A stretch of DNA of 64,000 nt, taken from assembly GCF_025665335.1 (NCBI RefSeq), contig NZ_CP106869.1:2320501-2384500 (forward strand), written 5' to 3'. The notes under the pieces are model-generated. The model did not search any database. It had not been told where the DNA came from and was given only the letters and a program-made list of their open reading frames with translations. Below are positions 55,254-63,835 of this stretch, in pieces (the first letter of the stretch is position 1; each line of letters opens with the position of its first letter). This DNA is from Xanthomonas sp. AM6 (GTDB lineage: Bacteria; Pseudomonadota; Gammaproteobacteria; Xanthomonadales; Xanthomonadaceae). A program made the translations under genes and the position numbers.

Positions 55254-56610
55254 CCTGTCTGCGCGCTTGCTGGCCGCAGCCGTGGCGGGCCTGATTGCCG
55301 CGACCGCGGTGGGTGCCGCGGTGCTGGGCCTGCAGATGTGGCCGGATGACCCCGCGCGGATCCTCCGGGCCGAGCTGGCCGAAGAGGTGCAGCACATCAC
55401 CGACGGCATGCGCGTGGACGACTCTGGCCGAGTGATGGTGCGGCTGAGCGATGACAATGCGGCGATCTACGATGCGATGCCGCGCGATGCAGCCTACGAA
55501 GTGCAGGACGCGCGTGGTCGTGCGGTAGCCCACAGTCCCGATGGGCCGGCGCTGCGCGCACTGCGTGCGATGTCGCCCGACGCGAAGGTGCTGCATGTCG
55601 ACGTCCGTGGACGCAGTCTTGCGTTGGAAGCCACCCAGGTGGGCGTTGCCCACGCGGGTGTTCCATTCACCGTGCGCGTGGCACGCAGCCACCGCCTGGT
55701 GACCACCTTGCAGCACCATGCCGGCGAGCTGTATCTGCGGGCGCTCCTGCTCACCACCGCGGTGGCATTGCTGATCTTCGTGGGGGTGGTCTATCTGACG
55801 GTCACGCGCATGCTCAGACCGATACGCGCCGTCTCCGACGCCGCCGCCGCGATCGGCCCACGCAACCTCGCTGCACGATTGCATGGCGACAGCCTGCCTG
55901 CCGAATTGCGTCCGCTGATCGCGGCCTTCAATACGATGCTGGACAGGCTGCAGGCCGGATTTCAGGTGCAACAACAGTTTCTCGCCGCGGCCGCCCATGA
56001 ACTCAAGACGCCATTGGCGCTGCTGCAAGGCGAGATCGAACTGGGCGGTGCCGCCAATCGCGAGCTGCTGCTGCGCGACACCGCGTTGATGGCGAGGCAG
56101 GTCCACCAGTTGCTGCAGTTGGCGGAGGTCAGCGAAGGGCACAACTTCCGCTTCTCCAGCATTGCGCCGGAAGCCGTGCTCGAGGATGCGGTGCGCTACC
56201 TGCAGCGCCTGGGCCAGCAGCATGCGGTCAGCGTGGTCTTCCGGCAGGCCACGGCGACGGCGTCGGCCGTGGAAGCCGACAGCGCGGCGCTGTTCGTGCT
56301 GGCCAAGAACCTGTTGGAAAACGCGATCCTGCATAGTCCGCGCGATGGCATGGTGGTCTTGGCGCTGCATGCGAACGGGTTCAGTGTGCAGGACCAGGGG
56401 AACGGAGTGGCGCCAGGCGACCGGCCGCACCTGTTCGCGCGGTTCTGGCGTGCGCGCACCGATGAGCGCGAAGGCGCTGGCCTGGGCCTGTCGATCTGCG
56501 CGGAGATCTGCGGCGCGCACGGCTGGCGTGTCGCGCTGGCCGATAGCGGTGGCCGTGGCGGCGCACGCTTTGTGGTCGTGTTCGACGCCACCGCGGAGCT
56601 GCGCCCGTGA
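55240..56610 (+). CDS. Membrane sensor histidine kinase
   Basis: 456 residues. Helix 1 (LLAAAVAGLIAATAVGAAVL), periplasmic domain about 32–160, helix 2 (LLLTTAVALLIFVGVVYLTV), HAMP (RMLRPIRAVSDAAAAIG), HisKA FLAAAAHELKTPLALLQGE with the phospho-His, ATPase NLLENAILHSP and GAGLGLSICAEICGAHG. Cognate kinase of the regulator at 54537. The ATPase G1 box (VQDQGNGV) is intact. The stimulus is unknown; an envelope or drug signal is plausible given the linked pump. Confidence 0.92.
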   Translation: MRLHSLSARLLAAAVAGLIAATAVGAAVLGLQMWPDDPARILRAELAEEVQHITDGMRVDDSGRVMVRLSDDNAAIYDAMPRDAAYEVQDARGRAVAHSPDGPALRALRAMSPDAKVLHVDVRGRSLALEATQVGVAHAGVPFTVRVARSHRLVTTLQHHAGELYLRALLLTTAVALLIFVGVVYLTVTRMLRPIRAVSDAAAAIGPRNLAARLHGDSLPAELRPLIAAFNTMLDRLQAGFQVQQQFLAAAAHELKTPLALLQGEIELGGAANRELLLRDTALMARQVHQLLQLAEVSEGHNFRFSSIAPEAVLEDAVRYLQRLGQQHAVSVVFRQATATASAVEADSAALFVLAKNLLENAILHSPRDGMVVLALHANGFSVQDQGNGVAPGDRPHLFARFWRARTDEREGAGLGLSICAEICGAHGWRVALADSGGRGGARFVVVFDATAELRP

Positions 56611-56621
56611 GAGAGGACGCG

Positions 56622-56894
56622 ATGGAGACGCAGGCGGCCCTGCGGTCGTTGGTTCTGGAGTTGGCGAGGCTGATCGACCCTGCGCCGGGGTGCGCTGAAC
56701 ACTGGTTTGATGCCGACGCCATCGACGCACTCGGCGGTCGTACCGCCGCGCAGATGATCGGCGACGGCGATGGCATCGCCGTGCTGGCTTTTCTGATCCG
56801 CATCGCTCACCTGCAAGCGGCGCGACCCGTGGGCGCCGGTCTGCCATCCGATCCGTGCCGCCGACAAACGCCCCGGCCCGTAAGTAGCGGGTAA
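56622..56894 (+). CDS. Small protein with MbcA/ParS-like (DUF2384) core
   Basis: 90 residues from ATG 56622 (GAGAGAGG upstream); GTG 56607 overlapping the kinase stop is an alternative. HWFDADAIDALGGRTAAQMI and IAVLAFLIRIAHLQ resemble the toxin-binding domain of MbcA/ParS/Xre antitoxins (LGGxTPxxxL). No toxin gene is next to it, and it has no helix-turn-helix. The tail (RRQTPRPVSSG) overlaps the GTAAG repeat. It may modulate the two-component system, or be a relic. Confidence 0.5.
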   Translation: METQAALRSLVLELARLIDPAPGCAEHWFDADAIDALGGRTAAQMIGDGDGIAVLAFLIRIAHLQAARPVGAGLPSDPCRRQTPRPVSSG

Positions 56895-56899
56895 GCGCC
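56880..56899 (+). promoter_or_regulatory. Direct repeat GTAAG-N6-GTAAG upstream of the RND pump genes
   Basis: GTAAGTAGC at 56880 and GTAAGCGCC at 56891, period 11 bases, identical in spacing to the pair at 53661. Lies 70 bases before the adaptor start and overlaps the end of the small gene. Supports an internal promoter controlled by the response regulator at 54537. Confidence 0.65.
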
Positions 56900-56969
56900 A
56901 GCACGCCACAGTACGTGCTGCGCATCGCTCGCCATCCCGGCGCCGCGACGCTCCGTGGACACTGTGGAC

Positions 56970-58208
56970 ATGAAACGGGACGAGATCGCTGCTCTTGTGG
57001 CACGCCTGTGCTTCGACACGCATCCGCCTGCACTGGCAAGGTGCCTGGGTGGACGGGCGAGGGTGCCTGTGCTGGCGCTGGTCGCGCTGCTGGCGGGCGT
57101 GGCGGGGTGGGCGGCCGGCACGCTCGGCCGCGGCAGGGCGGCCGAGGCGGCGAGCATTGCGGACGCCGCGCCGCTGGGAATGCTCAGCATCACGACCGCA
57201 AAGGCGCGCCAAGTGCAGTGGCAGGAGCAGATCCTGGCCTCGGGTGCGATCGTGCCGTGGCAGGAGGCGTCGTTGGCGTCGCCGTTGAGCGGCTTGCGGG
57301 TGGCCAGCGTCGAGGCCGATGTAGGCGATCTGGTCAGCAAGGGACAGGTGCTGGCCAGGCTTGACGATGCGGTGCTGCGGGCCGACGTCCAGCGCCTGCG
57401 CGCCGCGCTTGCACAGGCGCTGGCGCTGCACGCTCAGGCCCGGCGCGACAGCGAGCGTGCCGTGGCGCTGCGCGCGAGCAAGTTTCTCAGCGAGCAGGCC
57501 ATCCTGCAGGCGACCACACGCGAGGACACGGCCGCCGCCGACGTACGCGTGGCACAGGCGGCATTGGCCGCCAAACAGATCGATCTTGCCAACACGGTGC
57601 TGCGCGCGCCTGATGCGGGAGTGATCAGCGCCCGCACCGCCACGCCTGGCGGTGTGCCGCAGGAAGGCGAGGCGTTGTTCACCCTGATTCGCCAGCAGCG
57701 GCTGGAATGGCGGGGCGAGGTGACGGCCGCGCAGCTGTCGACGATCGCCAGAGGCCAGACGGTCCGCCTGGCCCTCCCCGATGGCACCTACGCTGAGGCG
57801 CTGGTGCGGCAGAGCTCGCCGGCGCTCGGCACCGATTCGCGCCTGGGACTGGTATACGCGGATATCCGCAGCGGCTCCACTGCGAGGGCCGGGATGTATG
57901 TGGAAGGACGCATCGGTGGGGAGACGACCCCGGCCGTGACGCTGCCGGCTGCCTCGGTCGTGGTGCGCGACGGACGCAGCTGCGTGTTCGTGCTTCAGGC
58001 CTTGGGTGCACGCAACAAGGTGGTGTTGCGCCAGGTGGCGGTACGACGGCGCCAGGGTGCGTTGGTGGAGATCGTAGCCGGCGTGTCGGCCGGTGATGTC
58101 GTGGCATACGAAGGCGCCGCCTTCCTGGCCGACGGCGACCAGGTGCGGATCGTGCCGACGCCGGCAGCTGGCGCCCGTACCGCCGCGCTGAAGGCCGGGT
58201 CGCAGTGA
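56970..58208 (+). CDS. RND efflux periplasmic adaptor (MFP/HlyD family)
   Basis: 412 residues from ATG 56970; GTG 56955 would add 5. One N-terminal membrane anchor (VPVLALVALLAGVAGWAAGT), no lipobox. Barrel-sandwich halves (EASLASPLSGLRVASVEADV and NTVLRAPDAGVISARTATPG) flank an alpha-hairpin (about 135–190). The beta-barrel and membrane-proximal parts follow. It links the permease to an outer-membrane channel. It overlaps the permease by 4 bases. Confidence 0.9.
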   Translation: MKRDEIAALVARLCFDTHPPALARCLGGRARVPVLALVALLAGVAGWAAGTLGRGRAAEAASIADAAPLGMLSITTAKARQVQWQEQILASGAIVPWQEASLASPLSGLRVASVEADVGDLVSKGQVLARLDDAVLRADVQRLRAALAQALALHAQARRDSERAVALRASKFLSEQAILQATTREDTAAADVRVAQAALAAKQIDLANTVLRAPDAGVISARTATPGGVPQEGEALFTLIRQQRLEWRGEVTAAQLSTIARGQTVRLALPDGTYAEALVRQSSPALGTDSRLGLVYADIRSGSTARAGMYVEGRIGGETTPAVTLPAASVVVRDGRSCVFVLQALGARNKVVLRQVAVRRRQGALVEIVAGVSAGDVVAYEGAAFLADGDQVRIVPTPAAGARTAALKAGSQ

Positions 58209-61200
58209 GTGCAGCAACCTGGCCTATCCGCCACCCGGCCCCGGTGGTGTTGTTGTTCCTGCTGCTGGCGCTGGCTGGCTGGACCGGTTTCAACAACCTG
58301 CCTGTGCAGGATCTTCCCGAGATCGACCTACCCACCATCAACATCGCGCTGGTGCAGCCTGGCGGCTCGCCGCTGCAACTGGAAAGCGAGGTTGCGCGGC
58401 CGGTGGAGGACGCGCTCGCCGGACTGGTCGGGCTGCGCCATGTGCGCACCACCGTATTCAATGGCTTGGTGCGGGTGAGCGCCCAGTTCGAGATCGGCAA
58501 GCCGTTGCAGGAGGCGTTGACCGAGACCAAGGAAGCGGTCGACCGCATGCGCTCGACGTTGCCGTCCACGGTGCTGCCCCCGTCGGTCAGTGCGGAATTG
58601 CTTGGCAGCAGTCCGATCCTGGGTTACGCCGTGCAGGCGAAGGATATGGACGAGCAGCAGTTGTCCTGGTTCGTCGACGACGTTCTCGCCAAGGCGTTGC
58701 GGGTACTTCCTGGCGTCGGCCGGGTGGCGCGGGTGGGAGGGGTCGAACGCGAAGTGCGCGTCGAGCTCGACCCGACGCGGATGGCTGCGCTCGGCGTCAG
58801 CGTCGCCGAAGTCTCCCCGGCCATCGGCCGTGTGCAGCAGCAAGCCGCTGGCGGCACGGCACGCCTTGGCGAAAGCATGCAGCCGCTGCGCACGGTGGCG
58901 ACATTGCAGCAGGCGCGCGAATTGGAACAGTTGCCGATCCCGACGGCGGATGGACGCTGGCTGCGGTTGGAACAGGTGGCGCGTATCGTGGACGGTCCAC
59001 GCGATCGCACCAGTGCTGCGCTGCTCGACGGCAGGGCGGTGGTTGGCATAGACATCTATCGTGCGCGTGGACGCGACGAAACCCAAGTGGCGGAGGCGGT
59101 GGAGCAGGCTCTGTCCGAACTGGCGCAGCGCTACCCGGACGTGCTGGTGACGCGGGTGGCAGGCAGCGTCGACTACACGCAGGAACAGTTCGACGGCTCG
59201 ATGCAGCTGTTGGTGGAAGGCGCACTGCTGGCCGTGCTGGTGGTGTGGTGGTTCTTGCGCGACTGGCGTGCCACCGCGGTGGCCGCGATGGCGCTGCCAT
59301 TTTCAATCCTGCCCACTTTTGCGCTGATGCCATGGCTGGGCTTTTCTCTCAACACCTTGACCCTGCTTGCGCTTGCGGTGGTCGCCGGCATCCTGGTCGA
59401 CGATGCGATCGTCGAAATCGAAAATATCGAACGCCACCGGCGATTGGGGAAGCCCTTGCGCGTGGCCACTGCCGACGCGGTGTCGGAAATCGCGGTGGCG
59501 GTGATCGCCACCACGCTCACGCTGGTGGCCGTGTTCCTGCCGACCGCGCTCATGCCGGGCATCTCCGGCCTGTTGTTCGCACAGTTCGGCTGGACCACCG
59601 TGGTTGCCGTGCTCGCCTCGCTGCTGGTAGCGCGCTTGCTGACACCGTTGTTGGCGGTGCACTGGCTGGCCGAGACGCCCGCCGCGCATCGCCAGGAAAG
59701 TGCCTGGGTCACCTGGTACCGGGCGCGGGTGGCGTGGTGCCTGCAGCATCGCGCCCCGACGCTACTGCTGGCCGCGGCGGTGCTGGTTGCATCGCTGGCC
59801 TTGCTGCCGCTGATACCAACCGGCTTCATCCCGCCCGCCGAGCAGGGCTATGTGCAGATCGGCGTGGAGTCGCCGCCGGGAACGTCGCTGGAGCGCTCCA
59901 CCGCAATGGCCGAGCGGGTGCGCCAGGCCGTGGCGGACGTGCCCGGCGTCGCGCAGGTGTTCGCCAGCATCGGCGGCACCGAAGGCGATGCCGGCATGTC
60001 GGTGTCCGAGATACGCAGGGCGGTGCTGACCCTCACCTTGGCCAAGCGTGGCCTGCGCCCACCGCAGCATGAAATCGAGCAGCAGATCCGCGACCGGTTG
60101 GCCACGCTGCCCGGCGTGCGCGTGACGGTTGGCGGAAATGCCCCCGGGGGCGAGGTCGCCCTCATCCTGGCGAGCAACGATCCCCACCTGCTGGCGGCCA
60201 CGGCACGTTCGCTGGAGCGCGAAATGCGTGGCGTGCGCGGGCTGGCCAACGTGACCTCCTCCGCCAGCCTTGAGCAGCCGGAGCTGGTGGTGCGCCCGAT
60301 GCTGGGCCTTGCGGTGGAGCGGGGCGTGGAAACCCAGGCCCTGGCCGACACCGTGCGCATCGCGCTGGGAGGCGATTACGACACCGACCTGCCCAGGTTG
60401 ACGCTCGACAGCCGCCAGATCCTGATCCGCACCCAACTGCCGCAGGCCGCGCGCAGCGACCTCGAAACGCTCGCCCAATTACGCGTGCCGGGGCGGCACG
60501 GCCCGGTGCCATTGGGCAGTGTGGCAAACGTGGCCATGGAGAGCGGGCCGTACCAGTTGGAGCGGTTCGACCGCCAGCGCTATGTCACGCTCAGCGCAAG
60601 CCTGACCGGGCTTGCGCTCGGACAGGCCAACGCCGCCATCGCCGCGCTGCCCACCAGCCAGGCCATGCCCAAAGCGGTCACACGGATCGAGACCGGCGAT
60701 GCCGAACTGGCTGCGGAAATGGCAGGCGGGCTGGTCGGCGCCATCGCCGCCGGTATCGTCTGCATGTACTGCGTGTTGGTGTTGTTGTTCAAGGACGCGT
60801 TCCAGCCGATCACCATTCTGTCGGCGGTGCCGCTGTCACTGGGTGGCGCATTCGTTGCCTTGCTGCTGAGCTCAATGGAACTCAACGTGCCGAGCATGAT
60901 CGGCCTGATCATGTTGATGGGAATCGTGACCAAGAATTCCATCTTGCTGGTGGACCATGCCGAGCAGGCATTGCGCAACGGCGGGGCGTCTTCCGCGTCG
61001 CAGGCCATCGCCGAGGCCGCCGCGCAGCGTGCCCGCCCGATCGTGATGACGTCGCTGGCGATGATCGCAGGCATGTTGCCCATCGCGCTCGGACTCGGTG
61101 CCGACGCCAGTTTCCGGCAGCCAATGGCGATCACCGTGATCGGCGGCTTGCTGACCTCGACCGTCCTCAGCCTGTTGGTGGTGCCGGCGCTGTACGTCAG

Positions 61201-61258
61201 CATTCGACACGGGGCGGCTGCCGCACGCCGCACGGTGGTCGCCGGCGCTCGGCGCTAG
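58205..61258 (+). CDS. RND multidrug/solute efflux permease (HAE-1-like)
   Basis: 1017 residues from GTG 58205. Twelve membrane helices, two large periplasmic loops. Proton relay residues are present: paired Asp in GILVDDAIVEIENIERH (helix 4) and Lys in GIVTKNSILLVDHA (helix 10). The N-terminus lacks the cytoplasmic extension of AcrB and begins WPIRHPAPVVLLFLLLAL. Closest in style to the MdtB/MexF-like or TriC branch. No outer-membrane factor gene is in the cluster, so it must borrow a TolC/OprM-type channel. Substrate unknown. Confidence 0.92.
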   Translation: MSAATWPIRHPAPVVLLFLLLALAGWTGFNNLPVQDLPEIDLPTINIALVQPGGSPLQLESEVARPVEDALAGLVGLRHVRTTVFNGLVRVSAQFEIGKPLQEALTETKEAVDRMRSTLPSTVLPPSVSAELLGSSPILGYAVQAKDMDEQQLSWFVDDVLAKALRVLPGVGRVARVGGVEREVRVELDPTRMAALGVSVAEVSPAIGRVQQQAAGGTARLGESMQPLRTVATLQQARELEQLPIPTADGRWLRLEQVARIVDGPRDRTSAALLDGRAVVGIDIYRARGRDETQVAEAVEQALSELAQRYPDVLVTRVAGSVDYTQEQFDGSMQLLVEGALLAVLVVWWFLRDWRATAVAAMALPFSILPTFALMPWLGFSLNTLTLLALAVVAGILVDDAIVEIENIERHRRLGKPLRVATADAVSEIAVAVIATTLTLVAVFLPTALMPGISGLLFAQFGWTTVVAVLASLLVARLLTPLLAVHWLAETPAAHRQESAWVTWYRARVAWCLQHRAPTLLLAAAVLVASLALLPLIPTGFIPPAEQGYVQIGVESPPGTSLERSTAMAERVRQAVADVPGVAQVFASIGGTEGDAGMSVSEIRRAVLTLTLAKRGLRPPQHEIEQQIRDRLATLPGVRVTVGGNAPGGEVALILASNDPHLLAATARSLEREMRGVRGLANVTSSASLEQPELVVRPMLGLAVERGVETQALADTVRIALGGDYDTDLPRLTLDSRQILIRTQLPQAARSDLETLAQLRVPGRHGPVPLGSVANVAMESGPYQLERFDRQRYVTLSASLTGLALGQANAAIAALPTSQAMPKAVTRIETGDAELAAEMAGGLVGAIAAGIVCMYCVLVLLFKDAFQPITILSAVPLSLGGAFVALLLSSMELNVPSMIGLIMLMGIVTKNSILLVDHAEQALRNGGASSASQAIAEAAAQRARPIVMTSLAMIAGMLPIALGLGADASFRQPMAITVIGGLLTSTVLSLLVVPALYVSIRHGAAAARRTVVAGARR

Positions 61259-61260
61259 TG

Positions 61261-62112
61261 CTACGTCTGTTCCACCGCCGCGTCCGCGGCGAAGTCGGTG
61301 GATTCGCTGAGCGCGCGCCAGCGTTCGAGCTCGGCCAGGCGCGCCTGGTCGGCGGCGCGGATGCCGGCGACCGCGTCGCTGCCCAGGGCGAGCCGCAGCG
61401 GCGGCGCCTCCATTGCCGCCAGCGCGAGAATCGCCTGCGCCGCCCGCGCCGGATCGCCCGGCTGCCGGCCGTCGTACTGGCGCTGCCGGCGCGCCGCGGC
61501 ACCGACCACGGCATCGTAGTCGGCGCGGCCTTCGCGCAGCGAGGTCGATGCGCCGGCGAAGTCGGTGCGGAACCCGCCCGGTTCGAGGATGGTGACGTGG
61601 ACGCCGATCAGGGCCATCTCCAGGGCCAGGCATTCGGAGAACCCTTCCACGCCCCATTTCGCGGCCGAATACGGCGCCCGCCCCGGCGCGCCGAGGCGGC
61701 CGCCCACCGACGACAGTTGCAGGATCCGCCCGCTGCGCTGGGTGCGCATGACCGGGATGGCGGCCTTGGTCACGATGATGGTGCCGAACAGGTTGGTCTC
61801 GATCTGGCGGCGGAACGCGTCGAGCGGGGTGTCTTCCACCGAATCGACGTCGCCGTACCCGGCGTTGTTGACCAGCACGTCGAGCCCGCCGAAGGCATCG
61901 ACGGCGGTCTGGACCGCGCGCTGTGCCGCGGCGGGGTCGGTCACGTCGAGCGGCACCGTGCGCACCGCATCGCCGTAGCGCCCGGCGAGGTCCTGCAGCT
62001 GGGCGGGATCGCGGGCCGTGGCGACCAAGCGATGGCCGGCGCGCAGCACGGCTTCGGAGAGGGCGCGGCCCAGACCGCGCGAGCTGCCGGTGATCAACCA
62101 GGTGGATGGCAT
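61261..62112 (-). CDS. Short-chain dehydrogenase/reductase
   Basis: 283 residues from ATG 62112; the longer frame to 62700 is not conserved. SDR motifs: ITGSSRGLGRALSEAVLRAG, NNAGYGDVDSVEDTPLDAFR (NNAGYG), and catalytic LSSVGGRLGAPGRAPYSAAK. Common in Xanthomonads as a stress-linked oxidoreductase. Its stop lies 2 bases after the RND permease stop on the other strand. Substrate unknown. Confidence 0.88.
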   Translation of the reverse strand: MPSTWLITGSSRGLGRALSEAVLRAGHRLVATARDPAQLQDLAGRYGDAVRTVPLDVTDPAAAQRAVQTAVDAFGGLDVLVNNAGYGDVDSVEDTPLDAFRRQIETNLFGTIIVTKAAIPVMRTQRSGRILQLSSVGGRLGAPGRAPYSAAKWGVEGFSECLALEMALIGVHVTILEPGGFRTDFAGASTSLREGRADYDAVVGAAARRQRQYDGRQPGDPARAAQAILALAAMEAPPLRLALGSDAVAGIRAADQARLAELERWRALSESTDFAADAAVEQT

Positions 62113-62285
62113 GCGGGAATGCTCCTGTGGTTTCGAGGAAATGTCTGAAGGCAGAGCCGGCGGCCGTTGCTGCCGCGCATGGTGCGGCACCTGGCTGCCG
62201 GCGCGGCGCGCAGCCGCCGAACAGCCTGTTCCACCGAATGGCCCGCGCGTTGACGCTGCGCGGGCAGCGTGCTGCCCGCTCGGCG

Positions 62286-62843
62286 CTATCTGCGCGCGAC
62301 CGGCACCGTCAGCAGCCTGCGGATCTGCGCCTCGGTGGCGGCGTAGTCGCCTTCGCCGACGTGCCGGTAGACGATGCGGCCCTGCTGGTCGATCAGATAG
62401 AACGCCGGCCAGAACTGGTTGCCGTACGCGTGCCAGGTCTGGAAGTCGTTGTCCTGCGCGACCGGCCAGGTGATGCCGAAGCGCTTCACCGCGGCCTCCA
62501 GGTTGGGCAACGCTTTTTCCTCGTCGAACTCGGGCGTGTGCACGCCGATCACCACCAGGCCCTGGTCGGCATAGCGGGCGTGCCACTGCTTCACATGCGG
62601 CATGACGTTGCTGCAGTTGATGCACGAGTAGGTCCAGAACTCGACCAGCACGACCTTGCCGCGCAGCTGCTGCAGCGTCTGCGGCGGGCCGTTGAGCCAA
62701 TGGCCGATGCCCTTGAACTCGGGCGCCAGCGGCGCCGGCGCGCTCGGGCTGGGCCGCACCGGATCGGCCGCCGCGCCCGGCGTGCAGGCGCTGGCCGCGA
62801 CGCAGGCGGCCAGCAGGGTGACGATGGGACGGAGCATGCGCAT
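62286..62843 (-). CDS. Thioredoxin-like (TlpA/DipZ-type) envelope protein
   Basis: 185 residues. Signal sequence IVTLLAACVAASACTPG with two possible lipobox Cys, so probably a lipoprotein facing the periplasm. The thioredoxin fold has WTYSCINCSNVMPHVKQWHA with the CINC active site and the cis-Pro loop FWPAFYLIDQQGRIVYRHVG. The WTYSCINC form is that of the DipZ/TlpA-like family. It likely reduces or guards periplasmic thiols; neighbour to Ohr. ATG 62843 or 62837 are possible starts. Confidence 0.85.
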   Translation of the reverse strand: MRMLRPIVTLLAACVAASACTPGAAADPVRPSPSAPAPLAPEFKGIGHWLNGPPQTLQQLRGKVVLVEFWTYSCINCSNVMPHVKQWHARYADQGLVVIGVHTPEFDEEKALPNLEAAVKRFGITWPVAQDNDFQTWHAYGNQFWPAFYLIDQQGRIVYRHVGEGDYAATEAQIRRLLTVPVARR

Positions 62844-62880
62844 CGGAGGATTCCTTGCCGACGAAGGGGAGGGGATGGTC

Positions 62881-63297
62881 TTACGCAACGGAAATGCGCA
62901 CGTCGATGTTGCCGCGCGTGGCCTTCGAATACGGGCAGATGCGATGCGCCGCTTCCACCAGCGCCCGCGCCTGGGACGCGTCCAGGCCGGGCACGCTGAC
63001 GTGCAGGCGCGCCTGCAGCTGGAATTCCTCGCCGGCCATGCCCAGGTCGACTTCCGCATCGATCGCGGTCTGCGCCGGCAGGACCAGCTGCAGCGTGCGC
63101 GCGGCCCTGCCCATCGCGCCGTGGAAGCAGGCCGACCACCCCGCGGCGAACAGTTGTTCGGGGTTGCTGCCCGGCTTGCCGCTGCCAGGGGGCGACAACG
63201 CGATGTCGAGCTGGCCGTCGTCGCTGCGGGCGCGGCCGTCGCGGCCGCCGAGGGTGTGGGTCTTGCCGGTGTACAGCACCTTGTCGATTGCTTTCAT
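62881..63297 (-). CDS. ohr: Organic hydroperoxide resistance protein Ohr/OsmC family
   Basis: 138 residues. The two redox Cys are in FAAGWSACFHGAMG and HRICPYSKATRGN, and Arg/Glu partners are in the N-terminal half. LSPPGSGKPGSNPEQLFA is typical of Ohr. Thiol peroxidase that detoxifies organic and fatty-acid hydroperoxides. No OhrR gene is in the window. Placed between two envelope redox genes. Confidence 0.92.
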   Translation of the reverse strand: MKAIDKVLYTGKTHTLGGRDGRARSDDGQLDIALSPPGSGKPGSNPEQLFAAGWSACFHGAMGRAARTLQLVLPAQTAIDAEVDLGMAGEEFQLQARLHVSVPGLDASQARALVEAAHRICPYSKATRGNIDVRISVA

Positions 63298-63328
63298 GGC
63301 GATTGCCTCTCGGTGGGGCGCCGTGGAA

Positions 63329-63835
63329 TCACGGCGCGTAACGGGTGAACACGTCGTCGCGTTGCCTGACCCGCGACATGTGGCAGGCCGCGCAGGTGCG
63401 GTGCTGCGCCTCGTCCACCGGCTGGCCGTCGACGAAACGGCCGTAGCCCCAGCCGCCGGTGGCGGCGTAGCGTCTGGCGTCCTTGACCATCACCTGCACG
63501 GTGGTGGCGTGGCCGGGAATGGTCGCCGTCGCGAAATCCGGCGAGGCCTGGCGCTTCCAGGCGCGCTTGACCAGTACCGCTCCGTCGGGGAACGGCAGCA
63601 CGCCGTCGCGATAGGCACGCATCGCCACCGGGTTGCCGACCACCGCCCGCAGCTCGTCCAGCGGCGCCGCTTCCTCCGCAGGGGCGACCAGCGGCCAGTC
63701 GCGGTAGTCCTCCGGCAGCGCCACGCCGTAGATCGGCGACACCGGGCGTGGCGTCCGCCCGCGATGCGATGCCCAGCCCAGGCCGAGCGCTGCCGCGACG
63801 ACAGCGAGCGCGGCGGCATAGTGAACAGGTTTCAT
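63329..63835 (-). CDS. Cytochrome P460-like c-type haem protein
   Basis: 168 residues. N-terminal signal or anchor (YAAALAVVAAALGLGWASH), then a P460-type domain (DYRDWPLVAP, NPVAMRAYRDGVLPFPDGAV, ATTVQVMVKDARRYAATGGW, GYGRFVDGQPVDEAQHRTC) and the haem motif CAACH. The C-terminal tail is short. Cytochrome P460 relatives oxidise hydroxylamine or handle NO, but many paralogues are uncharacterised. It overlaps the preceding hydrolase gene by 4 bases (ATGA). Confidence 0.85.
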   Translation of the reverse strand: MKPVHYAAALAVVAAALGLGWASHRGRTPRPVSPIYGVALPEDYRDWPLVAPAEEAAPLDELRAVVGNPVAMRAYRDGVLPFPDGAVLVKRAWKRQASPDFATATIPGHATTVQVMVKDARRYAATGGWGYGRFVDGQPVDEAQHRTCAACHMSRVRQRDDVFTRYAP

